NCBI RefSeq assembly: GCF_001894765.1
Contig: NZ_BCWV01000003.1
Coordinates: 620,001-684,000, forward strand
Direction of reading: 5' to 3'
DNA length: 64,000 nt
DNA from: Rhodococcoides corynebacterioides NBRC 14404
GTDB taxonomy: Bacteria > Actinomycetota > Actinomycetes > Mycobacteriales > Mycobacteriaceae
Shown here: piece after piece, positions 18,510 to 27,694 of the stretch
Numbering within the stretch: the stretch's first letter is position 1
Layout of the letters: each line of letters begins with the position of its first letter
The notes under the pieces: generated by a model
Told to the model about the DNA's origin: nothing
Seen by the model: only the letters and a program-made list of their open reading frames with translations
Databases searched by the model: none
Position numbers and translations under genes: made by a program

Positions 18510-20533
18510 GCCGCGTTCTCCTTGGCGGTCGAATCGGGAGTGGTATCGGTGCGCAGCTGCGCCAGAACTTGGTCGACGGCGACCTGGTCGCCTCGGGTGA
18601 CGAAGACCCGAGCGACACCGTCCGCCGGGGCCGTGAGTGCGTGTTCCATCTTCATCGCCTCGACGACCACCACCACGTCGCCGGCGCGAACCTCGGCGCC
18701 GTCGGCCACCGGGGTGGCGATCACGGTGCCGGGCATGGGGCTTCGGATCTCGTCGGACGTCGCGGCCGCGTCCGCCTCGGCGAGGTCGACCTCCGCGGCG
18801 ACCCGGAGCCGGCGGCCACCGCCCGCACCGGTGACCCACAGGGAGTCCGCGTCGGAGACCGCGGTGACGGTCGACCGGAGACCGTCGAGCACGACGCCGA
18901 CCCGGTCTCCTGCCACCGACACCGACACGGAGCGCTCCGGTCCGTCGTCCACCGAGACGACGGCGTCGTCCGGGGTACCGGAGAAGGTCACGACGCGACG
19001 CGTGGCGCCGTCGTCGACCACCACGGTGATCGGCGCCCGACGTCCTCCCGCCCGCCATCCCGACGGGACGGTCCACGGATCGACCTCGCCGGTCGGCCAC
19101 GACGACGACCACCGGAAGGTCGCCGCGGCGATCAGAGCCTCGTCGGCGACGTCGGGGGCGGCGTAGTCGGGGACGACGCGGTCGAGCAGCCCGGTGTCGA
19201 GCCGCCCGGCGATCACGTCGTCGGTGCCGAGAAGGTAGGTCAGGAAGTCGACGTTGGTCCCGACGCCGAGCACCGCGGTGTCCGTCAGCGCGCGGGTCAG
19301 GATCCGCAGGGCATCGGCGCGGTCACGGCCGCGGGCGATCACCTTCGACAGCATCGGGTCGTAGTCGCTGCCCACCACGGACCCGACGGACAGCGAGGAG
19401 TCCACGCGGACACCGGGTCCGGACGGTTCCACGAGCCCGACGACGGTGCCGCCGGTGGGCAGGAACCCGCGCGCCGGATCCTCGGCGTAGATGCGTGCCT
19501 CGACGGCGTGGCCGGTGAGGGTGACGTCCTCCTGCGTGATCGGCAGCGGTTCGCCCGCGGCGACGCGCAGTTGCAGCTCGACCAGGTCGAGTCCCGTGAC
19601 CTCCTCGGTCACCGGATGTTCCACCTGCAGGCGGGTGTTCATCTCCATGAAGAAGAACTCGTCCGGCGCGTCGGCCGAGACGATGAACTCCACGGTGCCG
19701 GCGCCGACGTAGTCGACACTGCGGGCCGTCGCGCAGGCCGCCTCGCCGATGCGAGCGCGGGTGGCCTCGTCGAGCAGCGGCGACGGGGCTTCCTCGATCA
19801 CCTTCTGGTGCCGACGCTGCAGCGAGCATTCCCGCTCGCCCAGATGCACGACGGACCCGTGTGCGTCGGCCATCACCTGGACCTCGATGTGCCGAGGGGA
19901 CAACACGAATCGCTCGAGGAACAGCGTGTCGTCCCCGAACGACGACGCCGCCTCGCGCCGCGCTCGCTCGAGCGCCGGGCGCAGCGCCTCCGCCGACTCG
20001 ACGACGTGCATGCCCTTGCCGCCGCCGCCGGCCGACGGCTTGATCAGGACCGGGAAGCCGATCTCCGGTGCCGCGGCGACCAGCTCGTCGTCGGTCAGCC
20101 CCGGCTCGGCGATGCCGGGCACGACCGGGACGTCGAACGCGGACACGGCCTTCTTGGCGGTGATCTTGTCGCCCATCGTGCGGATCGCCCCGGCGGGCGG
20201 ACCGACGAACGCGATGCCCGCGCGATCGCACGCCGCCGCGAACTCGGCGTTCTCCGAGAGGAATCCGTAGCCGGGGTGGATCGCGTCGGCACCGCTACGT
20301 CGCGCGGCGTCGATCACCGCGTCGATGTTCAGGTAGCTCTCCCGCGCTGCGGCCGGGCCCAGCCGCACCGCGGTGTCGGCGACGCGCACGTGCAGGGCGT
20401 CGCGGTCGGCGTCGCTGTACACCGCGACGGAACGAATGCCCAGCCGTCGCAACGTCCGACACACGCGGACGGCGATCTCGCCGCGGTTGGCGACGAGCAC
20501 GGTGGTGATGTCGGGGGTCATAGCTGCCGTCAC
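18506..20533 (-). CDS. accA1: Acyl-CoA carboxylase alpha chain (biotin carboxylase + BCCP)
   Basis: A 675-residue biotin-carrying subunit, probably of methylcrotonyl-CoA carboxylase. The biotin carboxylase domain fills the first 450 residues ([40 protein letters not shown]). A linker follows. The C-terminal biotinyl domain has EAMKMEH, with the modified Lys near residue 628. Two starts are plausible. The GTG at 20533 gives the 4-bp GTGA overlap with accD1 seen throughout this operon; the ATG at 20521 (MTPDITTV) is 4 codons later. In mycobacteria AccA1-AccD1 acts in leucine degradation. Confidence 0.93.
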   Translation of the reverse strand: MTAAMTPDITTVLVANRGEIAVRVCRTLRRLGIRSVAVYSDADRDALHVRVADTAVRLGPAAARESYLNIDAVIDAARRSGADAIHPGYGFLSENAEFAAACDRAGIAFVGPPAGAIRTMGDKITAKKAVSAFDVPVVPGIAEPGLTDDELVAAAPEIGFPVLIKPSAGGGGKGMHVVESAEALRPALERARREAASSFGDDTLFLERFVLSPRHIEVQVMADAHGSVVHLGERECSLQRRHQKVIEEAPSPLLDEATRARIGEAACATARSVDYVGAGTVEFIVSADAPDEFFFMEMNTRLQVEHPVTEEVTGLDLVELQLRVAAGEPLPITQEDVTLTGHAVEARIYAEDPARGFLPTGGTVVGLVEPSGPGVRVDSSLSVGSVVGSDYDPMLSKVIARGRDRADALRILTRALTDTAVLGVGTNVDFLTYLLGTDDVIAGRLDTGLLDRVVPDYAAPDVADEALIAAATFRWSSSWPTGEVDPWTVPSGWRAGGRRAPITVVVDDGATRRVVTFSGTPDDAVVSVDDGPERSVSVSVAGDRVGVVLDGLRSTVTAVSDADSLWVTGAGGGRRLRVAAEVDLAEADAAATSDEIRSPMPGTVIATPVADGAEVRAGDVVVVVEAMKMEHALTAPADGVARVFVTRGDQVAVDQVLAQLRTDTTPDSTAKENAA

Positions 20534-22104
20534 ATCCTGAAGACGCCGTAGGACACGGGCGGCAAGGGCGCGCCCGCGCAGACCGAGAGTGCCAGCGCCA
20601 GTGTGGTTCTGGTGTCGGCCGGGTCGATGATGCCGTCGTCCCACAACCGCGCGGTCGAGTGGTAGGGGTTGCCCTGCTCCTCGTACTGCGCGCGGATGGG
20701 GGCCTTGAACCGCTCCTGGTCCTCTTCGGTCCACGGCTCACCCGATGCGGAGTGCTGGTCGCTGCGCACGGTGGCGAGGACCGACGCCGCCTGTTCGCCG
20801 CCCATGACGGAGATCCGTGCGTTCGGCCACATCCACAGGAAGCGAGGTGAATACGCGCGCCCGCACATCGAGTAGTTGCCCGCGCCGTAGGAGCCGCCGA
20901 TGACCACGGTCAGCTTCGGCACCCGAGCGCACGCGACGGCGGTGACCATCTTGGCGCCGTGCTTGGCGATGCCGCCGGCCTCGTACTCTCGGCCGACCAT
21001 GAAGCCGGTGATGTTCTGCAGGAACAGCAACGGGATGCTGCGCTTGTCGCACAGCTCGATGAAATGTGCTCCCTTGACGGCGGATTCGCCGAACAGCACA
21101 CCGTTGTTGGCGACGATGCCGACGGGGTGTCCCGCGATGTGCGCGAAGCCCGTCACCAGCGTCGTGCCGTACTCGGCCTTGAACTCCGCGAACTCGCCGG
21201 CGTCGACCAACCGGGTGATGACCTCGTGCACGTCGTACGGCGTGCGCGGATCGGTCGGGACGACGTCGTAAAGCTCGGTCTGGTCGGCCGCCGGGCGTGG
21301 CTCGACGGTCTCCCACGGCGTATCGGACTTCGGCCCCAGCGTGGCGACGATCGCGCGGACGCGGCGCAGCGCATCGCGGTCGTCGGCCGCGAGGTGATCG
21401 GCCACGCCGGAGACCTTGGCGTGCACGTCGCCGCCACCGAGCTCCTCCGCGGTGACGACCTCGCCGGTCGCGGCCTTCACCAACGGCGGACCACCGAGGA
21501 AGATCGTGCCCTGGTTCCGCACGATCACGGCCTCGTCGCTCATCGCGGGGACGTAGGCACCGCCGGCGGTGCAGGAGCCCATGACGGCCGCGATCTGCGC
21601 GATGCCCTGCGCGCTCATGGTCGCCTGGTTGTAGAAGATGCGGCCGAAGTGCTCACGGTCGGGGAACACGTCGTCCTGCATGGGCAGGAACGCGCCGCCG
21701 GAGTCGACCAGGTAGACGCAGGGCAGCCTGTTCTGCAGCGCGATCTCCTGCGCACGCAGGTGCTTCTTGACGGTCATCGGGTAGTAGGTGCCGCCCTTGA
21801 CCGTGGCGTCGTTGGCCACCACCATCACCTCGCGGCCGGCCACCCGCCCGATCCCGGCGACGACGCCGGCGCCGGGGCACGCGTCGTCGTACATCCCGTT
21901 CGCGGCCAGCGGGGCGACTTCGAGGAACGGGCTGCCGTCGTCGAGCAGCGTGTCGACGCGGTCTCGCGGGAGCAACTTGCCGCGCTCGACGTGACGCGCC
22001 CGGGCCTTCTCGCTGCCGCCGCGCGCCGCCTTCTCCGTCGCTGCCCGCAGGTCGTCGACCAGCGCCAGGTGCGCATCGCGGTACGCGCCCGTCCTCACCG
22101 TCAT
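20530..22104 (-). CDS. accD1: Acyl-CoA carboxylase beta chain (carboxyltransferase)
   Basis: A 524-residue carboxyltransferase with N and C crotonase-like halves. Visible features are [57 protein letters not shown], the Gly-rich [17 protein letters not shown] and [17 protein letters not shown]. The FLQNITGF and [14 protein letters not shown] stretches match methylcrotonyl-CoA carboxylase beta rather than propionyl-CoA carboxylase. It is the first gene of the operon accD1-accA1-fadE19-maoC-citE. Two palindromes lie 16-56 bp upstream. The CoA-transferase (scoAB) and fadD35/TetR genes that flank this operon in M. tuberculosis are absent here. Confidence 0.94.
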   Translation of the reverse strand: MTVRTGAYRDAHLALVDDLRAATEKAARGGSEKARARHVERGKLLPRDRVDTLLDDGSPFLEVAPLAANGMYDDACPGAGVVAGIGRVAGREVMVVANDATVKGGTYYPMTVKKHLRAQEIALQNRLPCVYLVDSGGAFLPMQDDVFPDREHFGRIFYNQATMSAQGIAQIAAVMGSCTAGGAYVPAMSDEAVIVRNQGTIFLGGPPLVKAATGEVVTAEELGGGDVHAKVSGVADHLAADDRDALRRVRAIVATLGPKSDTPWETVEPRPAADQTELYDVVPTDPRTPYDVHEVITRLVDAGEFAEFKAEYGTTLVTGFAHIAGHPVGIVANNGVLFGESAVKGAHFIELCDKRSIPLLFLQNITGFMVGREYEAGGIAKHGAKMVTAVACARVPKLTVVIGGSYGAGNYSMCGRAYSPRFLWMWPNARISVMGGEQAASVLATVRSDQHSASGEPWTEEDQERFKAPIRAQYEEQGNPYHSTARLWDDGIIDPADTRTTLALALSVCAGAPLPPVSYGVFRM

Positions 22105-22119
22105 GTGCCACCGTCTCTC

Positions 22120-22160
22120 GGTTAATCGCCCTTAACCAAGACGGTAAACGATGATTAACC
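22120..22160. promoter_or_regulatory. Double palindromic operator of the accD1 operon
   Basis: A perfect inverted repeat, GGTTAA-N6-TTAACC, occupies 22120-22137. A second 18-bp element, GGTAAA-N6-TTAACC (one arm mismatch), occupies 22143-22160. The 23-bp centre spacing, about two helical turns, fits cooperative binding of two dimers. These sites should control leucine catabolism genes; no candidate regulator is encoded next to them. Confidence 0.65.
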
Positions 22161-22180
22161 GAAAGTCCACGAGCCCGGGC

Positions 22181-22738
<558 letters not shown>

Positions 22739-22802
22739 TCACAGGCAGGGGGTTCGGATCACCGTGAGCGGGACCCGCGCTACTCGCACGCCGGGGTCCG
22801 GC

Positions 22803-24500
22803 TCATTCACACCGCACGATAGGCACGGGGTCGTACTTCACGGTGCGGGTGGTGCGGGAGAGTTCGGCTCCGGTGGTGGCATCGGAGACGACGCGGGTAT
22901 CGCTGGTGGTGAAGCCCGGCGCGCCGCTCGACGCGATGCACTGCGGCCCGCGCGGCAATCGGATCGTGTCCGGCGAGGTCGGTGCGGACCGGGATCCGGT
23001 GATCGACTCGACATCGACGGTCTTGGTGCCCCAGATCCGGACGGTGACGGACGACGAATCGGCGAACGATTCGATCACCGCGCCGGTCTCGAAGGGGTTC
23101 CGGAACTTCAAGTCGATCGCGCCCTCGAACACCGTCGCCTCCCGCGCCTCGGGGTAGCGGGAGATGTAGTAGCTGTGCTCGGTGTGCTCGACATCCTCCA
23201 TCCCGGCGAAGTAGGAGGCGTTGTAGAGCGTGGTGGCGAACTGGCTGATTCCGCCGCCGACGGCGCGGTCCGGCCGACCGTTGTCGATGATGCCGGACTC
23301 CACGAAGCCCTGCGCCGTCCCGCGCGGGCCGGTGTAGCCGTTGAGCGAGAACGTCTCGCCCGGTGCCACGACGGCACCGTTCACGATGTCCGCGGTCAGC
23401 CCGATGTTCACGCCGGACGCGTATTCGAAGCCACCGGTGGTGTACTCGGCCACAACTTCTCGGATGCCGAGGCCGTTCGCCTGCTCGGTGGTCACTGCGG
23501 GTGCCTGCGGTCCGTACTGCGCGTCGACCGACCGCGCGGGCCCGTCCGCGGCCAGCAGGTCGGGGAGGTTCTCGAGCGTCTGCGGCCACTGCACGGCCAC
23601 GCCCTCCTGCGACGGCACGACGACGGGCCGTCCCGACGAGAAGTCGAAGCGCGCGTTCACCGGGCGCGTCTCCGTCTCGGCCAGTCCGGGCGCGAGGATG
23701 CGGATCGCGGCGTCGGTGTCGTAGACCGGGTCCAGCCCGCCGTCGCCGTTCGGCTCGAACCGCAGGACCTCACCCACCCGCTCGGGCGGAAGCGTGGTGG
23801 TGGCGCTCTCCCGACCCGTGACGACGACGGGGGCGGACACGGCGGGTGCGGCCACCTCGTCGACGGCGTCCCGCACGCCCTGCTCGGTGACGGTCACGGC
23901 CTGCTCGTCGTAGGGGAGGTCGACGGTGTCGCCCGACGCCCAGTCCCGTTCGAGGGTGGTGGCGGCCGCGTCGACGTTCAGCGTCCGGCCCGTCACCGGC
24001 AGGACCAGAACCGGTGTGGCGGCGTCGAACACCACCCCGCCCTCCGCGGGCGCCCGGTCCACGGCGGGACGGAGGTTCTCGACGGCGGCGGTCAGGGCGG
24101 CGTCGTCGACCGAGGAGACGACGCCGATCTCCCGCGAGCCGAAAAAGGACGTCAATCGCGTGATCGGCGACAACGGCTGGTCACCCGCGCGGTCGAGGGT
24201 GCCGACCCAGTCGATGCCGAGGCCGGCGGCGGCCGGGACGATCTCGGCGGTGGCGTCGTCGGCACGCACGGTGACCGGCTGGTCGGCGCGGGAGCCGAGG
24301 CGATCGCGCAGCAGGGCTTCCGCGTCCTGCGGGCTCCGGCCACCGACGTCGACCCCGGCGACGGTCACGCCGCGGGGGATGTCACCGCTGGAGGTGAACC
24401 AGTCGACCGCGTAGAGCGCGACGCCCACGGCGACGACGGCGCCGGCGACCACGGCCACGGGCTTCCACGCCGACGACGTGCGCGAGTGTTGCTGATTCAC
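22803..24500 (-). CDS. VanW-family membrane-anchored protein
   Basis: A 565-residue envelope protein. It has one N-terminal transmembrane helix (about residues 14-31), two regions resembling PG_binding_4 domains (about 40-150 and 180-300), and a VanW domain at about residues 380-510. The VanW domain is marked by GVNIGLTADIVNGAVVAPGE, FSLNGYTGPR, GGGISQFATTLYNASYFAG and LKFRNPF. Family members are associated with peptidoglycan, but no enzymatic activity is firmly established. It reads away from the reverse transcriptase gene, with a hairpin-rich spacer between them. VanW is a family name here; no vancomycin-resistance genes are present. Confidence 0.87.
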   Translation of the reverse strand: MNQQHSRTSSAWKPVAVVAGAVVAVGVALYAVDWFTSSGDIPRGVTVAGVDVGGRSPQDAEALLRDRLGSRADQPVTVRADDATAEIVPAAAGLGIDWVGTLDRAGDQPLSPITRLTSFFGSREIGVVSSVDDAALTAAVENLRPAVDRAPAEGGVVFDAATPVLVLPVTGRTLNVDAAATTLERDWASGDTVDLPYDEQAVTVTEQGVRDAVDEVAAPAVSAPVVVTGRESATTTLPPERVGEVLRFEPNGDGGLDPVYDTDAAIRILAPGLAETETRPVNARFDFSSGRPVVVPSQEGVAVQWPQTLENLPDLLAADGPARSVDAQYGPQAPAVTTEQANGLGIREVVAEYTTGGFEYASGVNIGLTADIVNGAVVAPGETFSLNGYTGPRGTAQGFVESGIIDNGRPDRAVGGGISQFATTLYNASYFAGMEDVEHTEHSYYISRYPEAREATVFEGAIDLKFRNPFETGAVIESFADSSSVTVRIWGTKTVDVESITGSRSAPTSPDTIRLPRGPQCIASSGAPGFTTSDTRVVSDATTGAELSRTTRTVKYDPVPIVRCE

Positions 24501-24523
24501 GGCCCGAGCCTACCGAGAAGGCC

Positions 24524-24562
24524 CCGCAGCGCTGCCGGGTCGGGGGTCGGGCAGCGCTGCGG
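24524..24562 (-). terminator. Long hairpin between the reverse transcriptase and VanW genes
   Basis: A perfect 13-bp inverted repeat (CCGCAGCGCTGCC and its complement) with a 13-nt loop. It lies after the reverse transcriptase stop and 24 bp before the VanW start. It is the best terminator candidate for the reverse transcriptase transcript, but could also affect VanW expression or be part of an RNA element. Confidence 0.5.
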
Positions 24563-24604
24563 AGCCACCCCCTCTATCGGGGCGGGTCGGGAAGCGTTAC
24601 AGCG

Positions 24605-24664
24605 GCCGTTCAGGTCGTGAACGGCTCCCCTGTTCCGGTTCGGCGCCCCCGATCGGGGGAGCCG
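24605..24664. repeat. Overlapping inverted repeats downstream of the reverse transcriptase
   Basis: Three competing structures are visible: an 8-bp stem GCCGTTCA (24605-24612 with 24618-24625, 5-nt loop); a 9-bp stem CGGCTCCCC (24622-24630 with 24656-24664); and the 14-bp palindrome CCCCCGATCGGGGG (24646-24659). No reading frame is supported here. Confidence 0.7.
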
Positions 24665-24687
24665 GATCGCAATCGAGGAGCCGCTCG

Positions 24688-25998
24688 TCAGGATGCCCAG
24701 TCGACCTCGTCGGCCAGGGCGAGCAGCCGCCGCCGTCGGGTGTCGTTCGACTCCCCCACCCACGCGACCCGTCCCAGGACGTACGCCCGGAAGTCGGGCA
24801 CACCGTCGTGGTTCTGCGCCGCGGCACCGGTCCGACGGCAGTTGTGGAGCAGGGCGCGCAGCGCGTCGTACTCCTCCCGCGGCACCTGCGGGGACACGTT
24901 GACCACGAGCCCGGTCATCGATTGGCGCCGGTGGGAGCGTCGTACCCGCGTCTTCGCCTCGTTCGGGGTGAACCCCTCCTGCCGCAGAATGCGGTCGACG
25001 GTGCCGATCACGGTCCGGACGTCGGTGGACGACGGGCCGGAGAGGGCCAGATCGTCGGCGTACCGGGTGTAGGCCAGGCCCCGAGCGCGGGCGAGTCCGG
25101 CGAGACGGCGGTCGACGCCGCGTGCCACGAGGTTGGCCAGCGCCGGCGACGTCGGTGCGCCCTGCGGGAGGTGCCGCCCGCGGAGGTCGGTCGCCTCCCG
25201 CCAGGGCAGCGGCCGAGCCTCGTCCACGGGCAGGGACGTCGTGCAGATGCCGGCGAGGACCGCGGCGACGGCATCGGGATAGCCGCATGCGGCGAAGACT
25301 CCGCGGATGCGCGCGAACGTGATGGTCGGGAAGAAATTCCGCACGTCCATCCGGATCACGACGTCCTGCTGTCGATGCGGGTCGGCGAACGTGTGGACGC
25401 CGCGGCCTCGCCGGAATCCGTGGGCGGCGTCGTGCGGCTCGATGCGCTCGACGATGCGACGGAGGACGCGGCGCTGCATCTCGCGCAGCCGCGGCTTCGG
25501 GATCTCGAGAAGGCGGTGCGCGCCGGCGCTCTTGGGGATCGTCAGCGCGCGGTAGTGCCGAAGCGGAGTCGGTGCGCGGCACAGCCGACCCTGCAGATCG
25601 GCGAACCAGTCCAGCTCGTCGAGGGTCACGTCCAGGGAGGCGGCGAGCTCGGCCGCCGACGCATATCGCGGCACGTCGAACCGCCACGGCCGCACCACCA
25701 GCGGAGCCCGCGGTATCGAGATGCGCGGCGGCGGACCGGGAAACCCCGCCTCCAGCAGGACGCGGACCGCGATGTCCACGGTGTACGGCGCACCGGTGAT
25801 CGCGTCCATCAGCCGTCTGCGCAGGGTGTCGACATCGAGGAACCCCCCGAACGGCACCAACATCTCGTCGAGCGCGGCGCGTGTCCATGCGGTGTCGACC
25901 AGCAGCGGCGCGATCGCCGGAACGTGGTGGCGGGCCCAGTGCGGGTTCTCCGGCGGGGGAGTCACGGTCGCGAGCGGCAGCGGGACCGGGGCGACCAT
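24688..25998 (-). CDS. Retron-type reverse transcriptase
   Basis: A 436-residue RNA-directed DNA polymerase. Palm motifs are RMDVRNFFPTI (Asp218), LPQGAPTSPALANL (277-290) and YADD at 313-316 with both catalytic Asp. Retron hallmarks are AHGFRRGRGVHTFADPH (192-208), a variant of the retron NAxxH region, and MTGLVVN (361-367) where retrons have VTG. The tail FRAYVLGRVAWVG is also retron-like. Group II intron maturase and HNH domains are absent. The first 130 residues form an unassigned N-terminal extension. The ATG at 25998 follows GGGAG; the longer frame to 26181 looks non-coding. No toxin or effector gene adjoins it. A structured spacer upstream may encode its RNA. Confidence 0.9.
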   Translation of the reverse strand: MVAPVPLPLATVTPPPENPHWARHHVPAIAPLLVDTAWTRAALDEMLVPFGGFLDVDTLRRRLMDAITGAPYTVDIAVRVLLEAGFPGPPPRISIPRAPLVVRPWRFDVPRYASAAELAASLDVTLDELDWFADLQGRLCRAPTPLRHYRALTIPKSAGAHRLLEIPKPRLREMQRRVLRRIVERIEPHDAAHGFRRGRGVHTFADPHRQQDVVIRMDVRNFFPTITFARIRGVFAACGYPDAVAAVLAGICTTSLPVDEARPLPWREATDLRGRHLPQGAPTSPALANLVARGVDRRLAGLARARGLAYTRYADDLALSGPSSTDVRTVIGTVDRILRQEGFTPNEAKTRVRRSHRRQSMTGLVVNVSPQVPREEYDALRALLHNCRRTGAAAQNHDGVPDFRAYVLGRVAWVGESNDTRRRRLLALADEVDWAS

Positions 25999-26003
25999 GC
26001 TCT

Positions 26004-26101
26004 CCCGTCGGCGGCGCAGCGCAGCACGCGGAGCGTGCATTCCTGCGTCGGACGCAGTGATCGGCTGTGTTCTCGTTCCCGGGGGTTGCCCCCGAGACGG
26101 G
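26004..26101 (-). ncRNA. Candidate retron msr-msd-like RNA
   Basis: Directly upstream of the reverse transcriptase, on the same strand, three short hairpins follow one another. Each has a 6-bp stem and 3-nt loop: CGGGGG/CAA at 26080-26094, CTGCGT/CCG at 26043-26057, and GCACGC/TCC at 26024-26038. An outer CCCGTC/GACGGG pair (26096-26101 with 26004-26009) could close them into a multibranch structure. Position and strand match where retron RNAs lie. No long msd-like stem or certain a1/a2 pair was found, so boundaries and identity are tentative. Confidence 0.35.
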
Positions 26102-26191
26102 TGACCGGCCGCGAACTCCGGTCGACCCCACTCTCGCCCCGGCACCGCTGCACGCGGCCCATGGTGCCACAGCAGCCGCATGTCGGTGCAG

Positions 26192-26234
26192 CACGAAGGG
26201 ACCCGGCCACCCCTCGTAGCCGGGTCCCTTCGTG
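26192..26234 (-). terminator. Hairpin terminator after fadA2
   Basis: A perfect 16-bp inverted repeat (CACGAAGGGACCCGGC and its complement) with an 11-nt loop begins 15 bp after the fadA2 stop. It should separate fadA2 transcription from the reverse transcriptase unit downstream. Confidence 0.72.
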
Positions 26235-26248
26235 TACGCGAGAACCGG

Positions 26249-27550
26249 TCAGGCGGCCTCGACGATGGCGGTGATCCCCTGACCGCCGGCAGCGCAGATG
26301 GAGATCAGGCCGCGGCCGGACCCCTTCTGCGACAACATCTTCGCGAGCGTGGCCACGACACGACCACCGGTCGCGGCGAACGGGTGGCCCGCCGCGAGCG
26401 AGGAGCCGTGCACGTTGAGCTTGCTCCGGTCGATCGAGCCGAGGGCGCCGTCGAGTCCCAGACGCTCCTTGCAGTACTCGTCGCTCTCGAAGGCCTGCAG
26501 CGTGGCCAGCACGACGGAGGCGAAGGCCTCGTGGATCTCGTAGTAGTCGAAGTCCTGCAGCGTGAGGCCGTTGCGCTCGAGCAGACGCGGGATCGCGTAG
26601 GTGGGGGCCATGAGGAGGCCGTCCTTGTACGAGCCGTTGCCGTGGACGTAGTCGACGGCCGCGAACTCCGAGTCCACCAGGTGGGCCAGCACGGGAAGGT
26701 TGTGCTGCTCCGCCCACTCGTCGCTCGACAGCAGGACGGCCGACGCACCATCGGTGAGCGGCGTGGAGTTGCCGGCGGTCATGGTGGCGTCGCCCAGCGA
26801 GGTACCGAAGACCGGCTTGAGCTTGGCCAGCTTCTCCTCCGACGAATCGGGGCGCAGGTTGTCGTCGCGGGTCAGGCCGAGGTACGGGGTGATCAGGTCG
26901 TCGAAGAACCCGGAGTCGTAGGCCGCGGCCATGTTGCGGTGGCTCGCGGCGGCCAGGGCGTCCTGGTCCTCACGGCGGATGCCGAACTCCTTGGCGGTCT
27001 CCGCGGCGTGCTCGCCCATCGACTTGCCGGTGCGCGGCTCGCCGTTGCGCGGGATCTCGATGCCCAGCATGGACGGCCGCACGTTCGCGAGCAGCTTGAG
27101 GCGATCGGTGGTGCTCTTGGCGCGGTTCAGCGTGAGCAGGAACTCCCGGAGCTCGTTGTTGACGCCGATGGGAGCGTCCGAGGTGGTGTCCACGCCGCTG
27201 CCGATGCCGGACTCGATGCGGCCGGCCGCGATGGCGTCGCCGACCGCGATCACGGTCTGCATGCTCGTGCCGCAGGCCTGCTGCAGGTCGAACGCCGGGG
27301 TGTACGGGCTCAGGGCGCTGCCGAGCACCACCTCGCGGGTGAGGTTGAAGTCGCGCGGGTGCTTGAGGACGGCACCGCCGCCGACCAGGCCCAGCCGCTC
27401 GCCCTGGAGGTTGAACCGACTCACCAGCCCGTCGACGGCGGCGGTCAGCATGTCCTGGTTGGACGCGTTCGCGTACGCCTTGTTCGAGCGGGCGAACGGA
27501 ATTCTGTTGCCACCGAGGATCGCGACGGGGCGCTTCTCTGTACTGGTCAC
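26249..27550 (-). CDS. fadA2: Acetyl-CoA acetyltransferase / 3-ketoacyl-CoA thiolase
   Basis: A 433-residue thiolase that cleaves 3-ketoacyl-CoAs or condenses acetyl-CoA. The N-domain acylated Cys is in FDLQQACGTSMQ near residue 92. The C-domain contains YYEIHEAFAS, GHPFAATGGRVV with the catalytic His, and SICAAGGQG with the second Cys. The length is slightly above the typical 390-400. The start is a GTG with GGGAG 9 nt upstream. It is divergent from fabG4 across a 144-bp region that carries a 14-bp palindrome. The fadA2/fabG4/htdX arrangement is as in mycobacteria (Rv0241c-Rv0243). Confidence 0.93.
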   Translation of the reverse strand: MTSTEKRPVAILGGNRIPFARSNKAYANASNQDMLTAAVDGLVSRFNLQGERLGLVGGGAVLKHPRDFNLTREVVLGSALSPYTPAFDLQQACGTSMQTVIAVGDAIAAGRIESGIGSGVDTTSDAPIGVNNELREFLLTLNRAKSTTDRLKLLANVRPSMLGIEIPRNGEPRTGKSMGEHAAETAKEFGIRREDQDALAAASHRNMAAAYDSGFFDDLITPYLGLTRDDNLRPDSSEEKLAKLKPVFGTSLGDATMTAGNSTPLTDGASAVLLSSDEWAEQHNLPVLAHLVDSEFAAVDYVHGNGSYKDGLLMAPTYAIPRLLERNGLTLQDFDYYEIHEAFASVVLATLQAFESDEYCKERLGLDGALGSIDRSKLNVHGSSLAAGHPFAATGGRVVATLAKMLSQKGSGRGLISICAAGGQGITAIVEAA

Positions 27551-27616
27551 TGGTTCGTTCTCCCTGTGCGCGGAGGGTACGGCCGCCTTGTGGCCGCATC
27601 GTCGTGGACTCTATTC

Positions 27617-27630
27617 TTACTCACCGGTAA
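27617..27630. promoter_or_regulatory. Putative TetR-type operator, fadA2-fabG4
   Basis: TTACTCACCGGTAA (reverse complement TTACCGGTGAGTAA) has the inverted arms TTAC and GTAA. It lies centrally in the divergent promoter region and differs by one base from the site at 13855-13868. Confidence 0.62.
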
Positions 27631-27694
27631 GTTACTTGTCGACACCACCCGACAAGTCGCGAAACACGACATCCCCGAGACACGAAGGTGAGAC

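Noticed and set aside
22803..24500. VanW gene as a vancomycin-resistance determinant
   Set aside because: VanW-domain proteins are widespread, and no vanHAX, vanRS or D-Ala-D-Lac genes are nearby.
25999..26181. N-terminal extension of the reverse transcriptase frame by 61 codons
   Set aside because: The added residues are Arg/Gly/Pro-rich with no fold signal, the region holds paired hairpins, and a GGGAG ribosome site precedes the ATG at 25998.
26192..26234. The 16-bp hairpin as the msd stem of the retron
   Set aside because: It lies directly after the fadA2 stop, as a terminator should, and is upstream of the short hairpins, the reverse of the normal msr-then-msd order.
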